11,404 bases of DNA, taken from the NCBI RefSeq assembly GCF_022511165.1, contig NZ_JAFLSB010000046.1, forward strand, positions 1-11,404, written 5' to 3'. Below the pieces are notes generated by a model. That model ran no database searches. It was not told where the DNA came from and saw nothing but the letters and a program-made list of their open reading frames with translations. Both the position numbers and the translations under genes were made by a program. Positions 1 through 6,404 of the stretch are shown one piece after another. The stretch's first letter is position 1; every line of letters starts with the position of its first letter. Origin of the DNA: Helicobacter sp. (GTDB taxonomy: Bacteria; Campylobacterota; Campylobacteria; Campylobacterales; Helicobacteraceae).

Positions 1-898
1 CAACAAACATCTGCGAAGTCTGCTCTCCCGCGTTATTTGTAAATATTCCCTTATAGTAGTCCATTATTTTCATTTGCCATAGAGGATGAAGACTTATCTC
101 GGGCTCATCAATAAAGGCAAATGCACCACTTAGTGCATTAATGTCTCGAAGAAGGAAAGAACCTCTATACACTATCTGTTTTTCTCCAGAACTTAAGGAA
201 TCAATAGGAATAAGTTGGCCATTCTTTTTGAACAAAACCACTTTCTTTCCATTTTTTCCCCTCATATTTTTGATAATACTTTTGCCACATCGCCATAAAA
301 GTGCAAAAACACAACCTACCCACAAAAATGGATCTAAGATGTAATTAATGATGTTTATCTGCCCTAAAATCCCTAATTCATAGCTTATAAGAGAGAGGAT
401 TAATCCATAACCTGCTAACCTACTTAAGCAATAGGAGATAAGTGATAAAATGCTATACAAAAAAATGAAGATTCTAAACTCTAAATGGTAAATATCAATA
501 AAACCATAGCCCAAAACCTCTACATAAACAAACGCTCCAAGTATAATCCACACATATTGCATACTCGGTGGAAAAATTCTATGGGATTGCACAAAAATCT
601 TTGAATGTTTAAGGCATAAACTTATAGGAGAAATAGCAGAATCTGATATAAAAACGCGTGAAAAAATAAAACTTATCAGCCACCATATACACACCAAAGT
701 AAGCATTATGCTTGGCACATCAAAAAGCGCGTAAAAATACTCGCACGCACTCCAGTGCCATTCAATAAAGGGTATATTAAAGACAAGAATCCATAAGAGT
801 GAAAGGAGAATGATAGGGCGCGTTGGTAGTTTTTGCAATAAAAATACACAACTACTCAAAGCAATGATATTTATCATTAAATTCACCGCTATACTCAT
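1..898 (-). CDS. Chimeric protein: multi-span membrane domain fused to the C-terminal half of an SMC/AAA-type ATPase (3' end beyond window)
   Basis: Read by hand on the minus strand from the ATG at 898-896. The frame stays open to position 1, giving 299 codons with no stop. Residues 1-210 hold about six hydrophobic segments (roughly 1-21, 28-45, 61-80, 114-134, 143-172, 186-202), as in an inner-membrane protein. I do not recognise the family. From about residue 215 the protein becomes soluble and resembles the end of an AAA_21/AAA_15-type ATPase: LSSGEKQ at 235-241 (ABC/SMC signature), then hydrophobic residues and DEPEISLHP at 264-272 (Walker B plus D-loop), then a segment leading to QMFV at the edge, where relatives continue into THSPF. 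The Walker A half that should precede the signature is missing. The ATG overlaps the TGA of the sialidase-like gene by one base (TGATG), which implies translational coupling. The membrane part probably belongs with that gene, and the ATPase part looks foreign. The function of the fusion is unknown. An assembly join is an alternative explanation. Confidence 0.75.
   Translation of the reverse strand, partial: MSIAVNLMINIIALSSCVFLLQKLPTRPIILLSLLWILVFNIPFIEWHWSACEYFYALFDVPSIMLTLVCIWWLISFIFSRVFISDSAISPISLCLKHSKIFVQSHRIFPPSMQYVWIILGAFVYVEVLGYGFIDIYHLEFRIFIFLYSILSLISYCLSRLAGYGLILSLISYELGILGQINIINYILDPFLWVGCVFALLWRCGKSIIKNMRGKNGKKVVLFKKNGQLIPIDSLSSGEKQIVYRGSFLLRDINALSGAFAFIDEPEISLHPLWQMKIMDYYKGIFTNNAGEQTSQMFV
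235..268 (-). other. Probable junction between membrane-protein and ATPase sequence
   Basis: The last membrane segment ends near residue 202 (about position 293), and clear ATPase-like sequence starts near residue 218 (about 245). The short basic stretch between them includes an internal ATG at 265-263 and a run of six A residues on the coding strand. No good ribosome-binding site precedes that ATG. The breakpoint is placed by change in protein character only, so its position is approximate. Confidence 0.4.
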
Positions 899-2316
899 CA
901 CTCACCCTCAAAAGTTTTGGTATTCCACTCATAAGGAATATCATCAAGATTCTGTATATGCTCAATATCAATAATTGGAGGCAAACTTGTATGCCTATCT
1001 AATACATCTTTTGGCACAAGCGCGGTTCTTATGTGTTTGCGCCCATAAGTATAGGCAATATGCACAAAATCTTTATTTGTCGCCACACTTGGATAAGAGA
1101 CTTCATTATGTGGCAGAGTATCAAGGGTTAAGGGAAACCAAAACTCTACTTCCTTAAACATTTCTTGCGCTAGAGTTGTTTTGTCTAAAACATAAATGCG
1201 TAAATTTTCTCTTGCATTGCCTTGAGGGGTGCTTGGCTCATTATGCGCTATATAAATCGCCTTCCTCATATTAAAAAGCACGGAAGAGGCATCATAATTT
1301 TTAAGATTGCTTTTTAGTTTTGGATTCTTACATTGGCTATCGCATTCACTCACAAAAAGCGTATTATTATAGGCTTTATGATTGCGATACACCCCTAGAG
1401 CAGAATGCGAATCTAAAGGCACAAAACTTGGCTGAAGTTGGGATTTTAAATCTGTGGGGCGCATTATAGCAGTAAGCTCTAAAGAAGGACTAAAATCAAG
1501 CAAAAGCGGATATTTACTTGCTAACTCGTGGTAGATTGGCAAAATAAATCCACCATCACTTTTAAGGAGAGGGGGGGTGCGCACAAGAAAAGAAAAATTT
1601 AAAAATGGGCTTAAATGCAGCTCTTTGACATAGCGCAAACCCCCTTGCTCTAAGGATTCTAAAATAAGCCAATATATCTTGCTTGTAGCCCAACCTCCCA
1701 TACTGACACCCACAACGAACAAATGCACCCGCCCTTGTGTATCCACAAAACTCACAGGATTGCCAAGCTTTTTAATAAACTTACCACTTAGGTGTGAGAG
1801 CATTGGCGCATCTAAAAGCAATTTTGGCTCACTCCAAGCCCCGATGTGCGAAGGCTCATTGCGGAGTTCATTTGGCTTAAAACCTACCCACTTTCCTTTT
1901 TGCGCTTCTTGCTTTTTATAATGTAAAGATTCTCTCCGCCTTGCCTCTATATTTTTTTGCTTAAAAGGTGCTTCAAAAGTAAAAAAGCTTTGATAAATCC
2001 CCACATCTCTTGCACCCTCTCTACTTCCGGCAAAGTATAAAAGCATAAAGTCTGCCTCACTCACAGCAGAAACATTCACAATACTACTTGCGTGTGCTTG
2101 GGGCTGCGAGTTTGGAATATCAAAATAAATAATAGAATCTACTCCTACATCACGCCGATAATACTCTTCTCGCTCTAACTCCTCTGGTAGCACCAAAGTA
2201 AGCTTTGTAAAATCAATATGAGATGTAGGGCTTGTATCACTTACCACACTCCACCAAGTGCATAAACAAAGCACAAAAACAAAAAAGATATGTCTTTTAT
2301 ATGATACTTTTTGCAC
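898..2316 (-). CDS. Exported BNR_2 / sialidase-like protein
   Basis: 472 residues. An N-terminal basic stretch followed by a hydrophobic core (residues 8-25) suggests a Sec signal peptide or an uncleaved anchor, so the protein probably acts in the periplasm or at the surface. The rest fits the BNR_2 (sialidase-like beta-propeller) family: YFAGSREGARDVGIY at 94-108, GNPVSFVDTQGRVHLF at 185-200, LVRTPPLLKSDGGFILP at 244-260 followed by YHE, and EVSYPSV near 405-411 with HIAYTYGRKHIR at 419-430. These are characteristic blade motifs of the family. True sialidase activity is not shown, because many family members have unproven substrates. The start is GTG at 2316: the stop of the aminotransferase gene lies in the same frame only nine bases upstream, the next Met is residue 91, and the signal sequence begins immediately. 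No convincing Shine-Dalgarno sequence is visible, so reinitiation after the upstream gene is likely. A run of seven C residues on the coding strand lies at codons 247-249. The stop overlaps the next gene's ATG. Confidence 0.8.
   Translation of the reverse strand: MQKVSYKRHIFFVFVLCLCTWWSVVSDTSPTSHIDFTKLTLVLPEELEREEYYRRDVGVDSIIYFDIPNSQPQAHASSIVNVSAVSEADFMLLYFAGSREGARDVGIYQSFFTFEAPFKQKNIEARRRESLHYKKQEAQKGKWVGFKPNELRNEPSHIGAWSEPKLLLDAPMLSHLSGKFIKKLGNPVSFVDTQGRVHLFVVGVSMGGWATSKIYWLILESLEQGGLRYVKELHLSPFLNFSFLVRTPPLLKSDGGFILPIYHELASKYPLLLDFSPSLELTAIMRPTDLKSQLQPSFVPLDSHSALGVYRNHKAYNNTLFVSECDSQCKNPKLKSNLKNYDASSVLFNMRKAIYIAHNEPSTPQGNARENLRIYVLDKTTLAQEMFKEVEFWFPLTLDTLPHNEVSYPSVATNKDFVHIAYTYGRKHIRTALVPKDVLDRHTSLPPIIDIEHIQNLDDIPYEWNTKTFEGE
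1571..1577 (-). repeat. Poly-C (C7) tract inside the sialidase-like gene
   Basis: Seven consecutive G on the plus strand are C7 in the coding direction, spanning Thr247-Pro248-Pro249. Poly-G/C tracts in open reading frames of this AT-rich group are the classic substrate for slipped-strand phase variation. Seven is short, at the lower limit of such tracts. The frame is open here, so this copy would be in the ON state. Confidence 0.6.
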
Positions 2317-2325
2317 TGCGCATAC

Positions 2326-3513
2326 TTAAGAGAGTGATTTGACAAATTGCGCAATGCGCCCAATTCCCTCTTCAAGCTGTATTAATGAACACGCAAAAGA
2401 AAGGCGCACAAATCCCTCCATACCAAAGGCACAGCCGGGCACAAGTGCTACGCCTTGCTCTTTAAGCAATGCTTTACAAAATCCCATAGAATCCCCACCA
2501 TAAGTAGGCAAGGCAGAAATATTAATAAATAAATAAAATGCACCTTGTGGCTTACTCACATTAAGATTTTGTATATTATTAATCGCATCAACAGCAAAGT
2601 GCATACGTTCCTCAAATGCTTTGCGCATATCCTCTATATCACTATCTGCCTCGCCTTTGAGTGCCAAAATAGCAGCTTTTTGCGTAATAGAATTAATATT
2701 AGAGGTGCATTGACTTTGGAGATTATCCATAAGCTTTATAAGCTTTTTATCTTTACACGCAAGATAGCCTATGCGCCACCCTGTCATCGCCACAGACTTA
2801 CTTAAGCCATTAATAGTAATTGTGCGCTTCATCATATCTTCATTGATTGTTGCTGCAGATACAAATTTCACTCCATACACAAGCTTTTCATACATCTCAT
2901 CACTTATAACCCACACATCTGTGCCTTTTAAAACCTCTGCAAGCTCTTCTAAATCCTTTTGAGTATAGACCATACCGGTGGGGTTTGAGGGGGTATTAAG
3001 CACAAAAGCTTTTGTTTTTTTAGTAATAGCTTCTTTAAGTTGTTTAGGTGTGATTTTAAAATCATTTTTTTGCGTTGTCTGCACTATTACAGGCTTTCCT
3101 CCGCTAAAGGTTACAAGCTCGGGATAAGTTACCCAATAAGGAGAAGGAATAATCACCTCATCGCCATTATCCACAAGAGTTTGAAATACATTAAAAAGCG
3201 AGTGTTTTGCGCCATTACTTACTAATATTTCATTGCTCTCATAAGAGAGATTATTCTCACGCAATAGCTTTTCTTTAATTGCTTTGCGCAGTTCTGGAAT
3301 CCCTGCTACTGCAGTATATTTGGTAAAACCACTTTTTAATGCTCTAATGGCTTCATTTTTAATCACTTCAGGCGTGTCAAAATCTGGCTCACCTGCTGAA
3401 AAACTAAGCACATCTTGCCCTGAATCTTTAAGCTCACGCGCAAGTGTGCTAATGGCAATTGTCGTGGATTCTTGCAAAAGCTCTGCACGCTTTGCATAAA
3501 CTGCTTTACCCAT
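2326..3513 (-). CDS. aspB: Aspartate aminotransferase, class I/II PLP-dependent (AspB type)
   Basis: 395 residues, full length for the Ib subgroup of aspartate aminotransferases. It transfers the amino group between aspartate/glutamate and oxaloacetate/2-oxoglutarate in the cytoplasm, using pyridoxal phosphate. Family landmarks are all present: SAGEPDFDTP at 39-48, the Asn of SNPTG at 176-180, SDEMYE at 204-209 (Asp205 for the pyridine nitrogen, Tyr208), GLSKSVAMTGWRIGY at 236-250 with the Schiff-base Lys239, and FVRLSFA at 368-374 with the substrate carboxylate Arg370. The start is well supported: AAGGAG lies six bases before the ATG. The gene sits 25 bases after the coiled-coil gene and nine bases before the GTG of the sialidase-like gene, so it is an internal operon member. 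Related enzymes may accept other amino acids (for example prephenate), so the exact substrate range is inferred. Confidence 0.92.
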   Translation of the reverse strand: MGKAVYAKRAELLQESTTIAISTLARELKDSGQDVLSFSAGEPDFDTPEVIKNEAIRALKSGFTKYTAVAGIPELRKAIKEKLLRENNLSYESNEILVSNGAKHSLFNVFQTLVDNGDEVIIPSPYWVTYPELVTFSGGKPVIVQTTQKNDFKITPKQLKEAITKKTKAFVLNTPSNPTGMVYTQKDLEELAEVLKGTDVWVISDEMYEKLVYGVKFVSAATINEDMMKRTITINGLSKSVAMTGWRIGYLACKDKKLIKLMDNLQSQCTSNINSITQKAAILALKGEADSDIEDMRKAFEERMHFAVDAINNIQNLNVSKPQGAFYLFINISALPTYGGDSMGFCKALLKEQGVALVPGCAFGMEGFVRLSFACSLIQLEEGIGRIAQFVKSLS

Positions 3514-3538
3514 TTTTTACTCCTTATATTTAATAAGA

Positions 3539-4066
3539 TTATTCTTTAATATCCGCAAGTTTAAGCGTGAATTCTATCTCGCCCTTACTTAAACGCATCT
3601 CTTTTGCAATCGCATCAATACTCCACCCATCGCGAAACATACCAATAATGCGCTTTTCATCGATATTTGTGCTTGAGCTTGGAAAATAGCCAAATTCTCG
3701 AATCTTCTCCTCAATGCTTACGATTTTTTCCTCTATATACTCTCGTTCCTTATTCACTTGCGCTTCAAGAATCTCCACTTGACGATACACATTTACAAGT
3801 GCGTTATTGACTGCATCAATACTTTCTGTTTTAATTTTATTATGCAAAGCTGTGGTGCTTAATTGATTTTCAAGCTCATTATCTTTAATCCACTTGTGAA
3901 TCTTAAAGATTTCATTATTAATATCTTCCATACCTTTTTCAAAACGTCTCATTTTTTTATTAAAATCAAGGTTGCGCGTATAGTTCAAAAATGCAACAAA
4001 ACACACAATACCAATGGATACAAGCCCTAGAATCATACTCATACTACTCATTGAAATACCAAACAT
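3539..4066 (-). CDS. Membrane-anchored coiled-coil protein with C-terminal helix-turn-helix-like segment
   Basis: 175 residues, family not firmly recognised. Residues 8-28 form one hydrophobic span. Residues 35-125 are long, charged and helical, with coiled-coil character. After a Ser-rich break (about 130-133), residues 136-171 (DEKRIIGMFRDGWSIDAIAK and on) read like a small helix-turn-helix, with the 'DGWSIDAIAKEM' pattern seen in DUF6115/DUF2802-like proteins. The likely topology is a short periplasmic N-terminus with the coil and C-terminal helices in the cytoplasm. The ATG follows AGGAG and GGGGA, which overlap the 3' end of the preceding gene. The intergenic gap is four bases, so the two proteins are probably made together. 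DNA binding is possible but unproven, because such HTH-like tails also serve protein contacts. Confidence 0.75.
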   Translation of the reverse strand: MFGISMSSMSMILGLVSIGIVCFVAFLNYTRNLDFNKKMRRFEKGMEDINNEIFKIHKWIKDNELENQLSTTALHNKIKTESIDAVNNALVNVYRQVEILEAQVNKEREYIEEKIVSIEEKIREFGYFPSSSTNIDEKRIIGMFRDGWSIDAIAKEMRLSKGEIEFTLKLADIKE

Positions 4067-4070
4067 TCCC

Positions 4071-4637
4071 CTACTCCTCTATTTTATGTGATTTTTTAGC
4101 ATTTACAATTGCCAAACGTTCCATTTGAGCTACAAAATTATCAAAATCTCCCGCATCATTATAGTGCATACGTTCAAATTTCACAATTTTTTGATGAATG
4201 GCAGTAGCAAAAAGACTAATATAACGTTGCGGAAAAACAGGCAAAAAAAGGCGCACATAATATTCTGCCCCCTCTTCAAATACATCTTGTGGCATACATA
4301 ATACATTATGTCCTACAAAATCTGCTATCCCCTCGTACTCTAAAGGAATATGCTGTGTAGTCTTATTAAGCAGTATTTGCTCAATACTTTCTACCTTTTG
4401 ATAAAGCTCCACAAGTAATTCAAGCAATACTTCATCAGTATCTTCTGTGCGATTTTTTGATTTATTTTTATTGAGCCATTGTGTGATGGAGCCATAGCGA
4501 GACTGCAATAAATTCACAAATTCCTTATTAAAAGCTGCTTCATTCTCTTTATCAAGCTTTGAAAATGCCACTTCAAGCTCACAAGGAACAATGCGTGTGT
4601 GAATATCACGCTCCTCAAGTATGCTTTTAATATCCAT
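4071..4637 (-). CDS. Small soluble protein with possible PilZ-like domain
   Basis: 188 residues with no signal peptide or membrane span. Residues 1-90 are largely helical and acidic/basic (a heptad-like stretch at 69-90). Residues 97-150 look like alternating beta-strands (PLEYEGIADFVG, EEGAEYYVRLFLPVFP). Residues 152-178 end in VKFERMHYNDAGDFDNFVAQ followed by MERLAI. That closing pattern (aromatic strand, acidic turn, helix with an ER pair) resembles the end of PilZ domains. The canonical c-di-GMP motifs (RxxxR, D/NxSxxG) are not visible, so ligand binding cannot be claimed. The ATG overlaps the 3' end of the prenyltransferase gene by 11 bases, and AAGGG lies upstream. The stop is four bases from the next gene. 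The function is unknown, and the PilZ idea is tentative. Confidence 0.7.
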   Translation of the reverse strand: MDIKSILEERDIHTRIVPCELEVAFSKLDKENEAAFNKEFVNLLQSRYGSITQWLNKNKSKNRTEDTDEVLLELLVELYQKVESIEQILLNKTTQHIPLEYEGIADFVGHNVLCMPQDVFEEGAEYYVRLFLPVFPQRYISLFATAIHQKIVKFERMHYNDAGDFDNFVAQMERLAIVNAKKSHKIEE

Positions 4638-5523
4638 ACGTAACCCTTATAGAATCCACTAAGATACACATAAAAAACATAATACCCAAATAACCATTAG
4701 TTACAAAGAAAGCCTTAGGAATATTTTTTAAATGCACATTTACAAGATATTGCTCATAGCAGAGCATACAAGCAGATAAGCCCACACCAATTTGTGCGAT
4801 TAGGCCAAGCTCTGCTTCATAAACAAAGCCTATCCAAAATCCCACCGCGCATAAATGACATAAACGCGAAATCCATAATGTAGCCCGTATGCCAAAATAT
4901 GCGGGGATAGAATGAAGCTGATTGTTTTTATCAAACTCCATATCTTGCAAAGAATACAGCAAATCAAACCCCGCTACCCAAAAAAGCACACCTGCTGATA
5001 AAAGCACACTCCATAAGGGAATTTCACCCATAACAGCAATAACTCCTGCAATGGGTGCTAATCCCAAACACACGCCAAGCACCCAATGCGCTATGGCACT
5101 AAAACGTTTTGTATAAGAATAAAAAGCTAAAATGACTAAAAATGGCACACAAAGAGAGAAAGCAAGGGGATTAATAAAATAAGAAACGAGTATAAAAATA
5201 AGAGCATTAAAAATATTAAAAGCAATAAGCCAAGTAAGGCTGATGCGCCCATCAACACTTGGACGAGTGCTTGTGCGAGCATTAGCACTATCAATATCCC
5301 TATCTTTGAGGCGATTAAAACCCATTGCAAAATTTCTTGCGCTTATAAGTGCTAAGGCACAAAGCACAAATGTCTCCCAGCCACACCACGGAATCTCATA
5401 CTTTTGCATACTTGCCACAACCATTGCAATAAGAATAAAGCTACTTGAAAAAATGGTATGCTCAAACGCAACGAGTTCGCTAAAATTTTTGAGCTGCTTC
5501 CCAAATGTCCCTAGAATATTCAT
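4627..5523 (-). CDS. mqnP: UbiA-family prenyltransferase, probably MqnP of the futalosine menaquinone pathway
   Basis: 298 residues, the usual UbiA-family length, with about eight or nine hydrophobic spans. Both Mg-diphosphate motifs are intact: N70xxxD74xxxD78 in FNRLKDRDIDSANARTSTRP, and D187xxYxxxD194xxxD198 in DLLYSLQDMEFDKN. The enzyme attaches a polyprenyl chain to an aromatic precursor in the inner membrane. Campylobacterota lack ubiquinone and make menaquinone through futalosine, so the acceptor is probably the 1,4-dihydroxy-6-naphthoate pathway intermediate. This assignment is established for the lineage, not read from the sequence. Databases often label the gene ubiA. The ATG at 5523 has AAGGA about nine bases upstream. 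This is the first gene of the minus-strand operon. Confidence 0.88.
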   Translation of the reverse strand: MNILGTFGKQLKNFSELVAFEHTIFSSSFILIAMVVASMQKYEIPWCGWETFVLCALALISARNFAMGFNRLKDRDIDSANARTSTRPSVDGRISLTWLIAFNIFNALIFILVSYFINPLAFSLCVPFLVILAFYSYTKRFSAIAHWVLGVCLGLAPIAGVIAVMGEIPLWSVLLSAGVLFWVAGFDLLYSLQDMEFDKNNQLHSIPAYFGIRATLWISRLCHLCAVGFWIGFVYEAELGLIAQIGVGLSACMLCYEQYLVNVHLKNIPKAFFVTNGYLGIMFFMCILVDSIRVTYGY

Positions 5524-5556
5524 TCTGTTTTATTCCTTTATCTCATACCCTAATTT

Positions 5557-5562
5557 ATTATG
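5557..5562 (-). promoter_or_regulatory. Possible -10 box for the prenyltransferase operon
   Basis: CATAAT read on the minus strand, preceded by T-rich sequence (TTTTTTG, then CCCTTTAC). Transcription would start about 25 bases before the ATG. Helicobacter vegetative promoters need a -10 box and AT-periodic upstream DNA but often lack a -35, which fits. The match is five of six to TATAAT in very AT-rich DNA, so chance is a real possibility. Confidence 0.3.
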
Positions 5563-5577
5563 GTAAAGGGCAAAAAA

Positions 5578-5625
5578 TGCAAGATTCTAAAATACCTTAC
5601 CAAAAAATAAGCTAAAATTCTTGCA
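5578..5625. repeat. Weak inverted repeat in the divergent intergenic region
   Basis: TGCAAGA at 5578-5584 and TCTTGCA at 5619-5625 are perfect 7-base inverted arms, centred between the two divergent genes, with further imperfect pairing inwards. It could be an operator for a dimeric regulator. Arms this short and this widely spaced could also occur by chance. Confidence 0.2.
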
Positions 5626-5737
5626 AAATAAGGCAAAATCGTTTAATATATTACATTTTTGTCTTTACTTCTACTAAGCCCCAAAGATTTAAGATAAAAA
5701 GAGTTTTTGCATTTTAAAATTTAAAGGATAGGGATCA

Positions 5738-6391
5738 ATGGAAGGATTGAGTTATGTGGATATAGGCATTTTCGTTTTGCTCATTTTGCTTTCAATTAAG
5801 GGCATTTTTCAGGGCATTATTCGAGGATTGGCGAGTTTTTTAGGTATATTGCTTGGGATATTTTTTGCTTCAAGATTCTATCATAGCACAGGAGAGTGGT
5901 TTACTGATACTATCTATAACCTCAATTCCCCAGAAGTAAGCGCCCTTATAGGATTCCTTATTCTTATTACATTTATTTGGGCATTTTGCGTGATTGTCGG
6001 CGAGATTCTCTACCGCATAGTGCATTTTACGCCTCTTGCTGCGCTTGATAAGGCTTTAGGTTTGTTGTTTGGATTCTGTAAAGCTTTCTTACTCCTCTCT
6101 ATTGTTGTTTTTGGCATTTCACAAATTGGGTGGCTTAAAAACTTCTCACAAAGTATCGAACAACACAGCAGCTTTTTCCCAGCGATGAAAAATCTCGCTA
6201 TTCATATTATGAATCTTGAGCAAATCCAAGAGATTACAAAAGACTTAGAGAAACCTAGCACCGATAAAATAGAGCAAACAATTACAGAAGGTGTTAATAA
6301 AATAAGTAAGCCTGTAGAAGAGACAAAAGAAGAACTCAAAGAGGGCTTATCAAACTCTCTTTCTTCATTGAAAAATACCAATAATCCTTAA
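5738..6391 (+). CDS. cvpA: CvpA family membrane protein
   Basis: 217 residues with four hydrophobic spans at about 5-25, 28-46, 66-92 and 106-128. These match the CvpA (colicin V production) family, including the GIIRG turn after the first span (26-30) and LDKALGLLFGF at 103-113. Residues 160-217 form a charged, probably cytoplasmic, helical tail rich in Glu and Lys, with a helix-breaking end. The family is linked to envelope function and colicin V export in Escherichia coli, but the molecular activity is not known. The ATG at 5738 follows AAAGGATAGGG. It is the first gene of the plus-strand run, 13 bases before lysS, in the same place as HP0181 in H. pylori as I recall it. Confidence 0.85.
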   Translation: MEGLSYVDIGIFVLLILLSIKGIFQGIIRGLASFLGILLGIFFASRFYHSTGEWFTDTIYNLNSPEVSALIGFLILITFIWAFCVIVGEILYRIVHFTPLAALDKALGLLFGFCKAFLLLSIVVFGISQIGWLKNFSQSIEQHSSFFPAMKNLAIHIMNLEQIQEITKDLEKPSTDKIEQTITEGVNKISKPVEETKEELKEGLSNSLSSLKNTNNP

Positions 6392-6404
6392 AAGGCATTA
6401 TTAA

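Noticed and set aside
277..286. CGKS in the membrane domain of the left-edge gene resembles the end of a Walker A motif.
   Set aside because: The glycine required four residues before the GK is absent, and the site follows a membrane span directly, so it is not a P-loop.
141..344. Plus-strand open frame of 67 codons.
   Set aside because: It is antisense to the membrane/ATPase frame and has no recognisable domain. The minus strand explains the region.
1917..1922. Perfect TATAAT on the plus strand.
   Set aside because: It lies antisense inside the sialidase-like gene with no plus-strand gene after it, and such matches are expected in AT-rich DNA.
5243..5566. Plus-strand open frame of 107 codons.
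   Set aside because: It is antisense to the prenyltransferase, whose motifs are intact, and it has low-quality composition and no domain.
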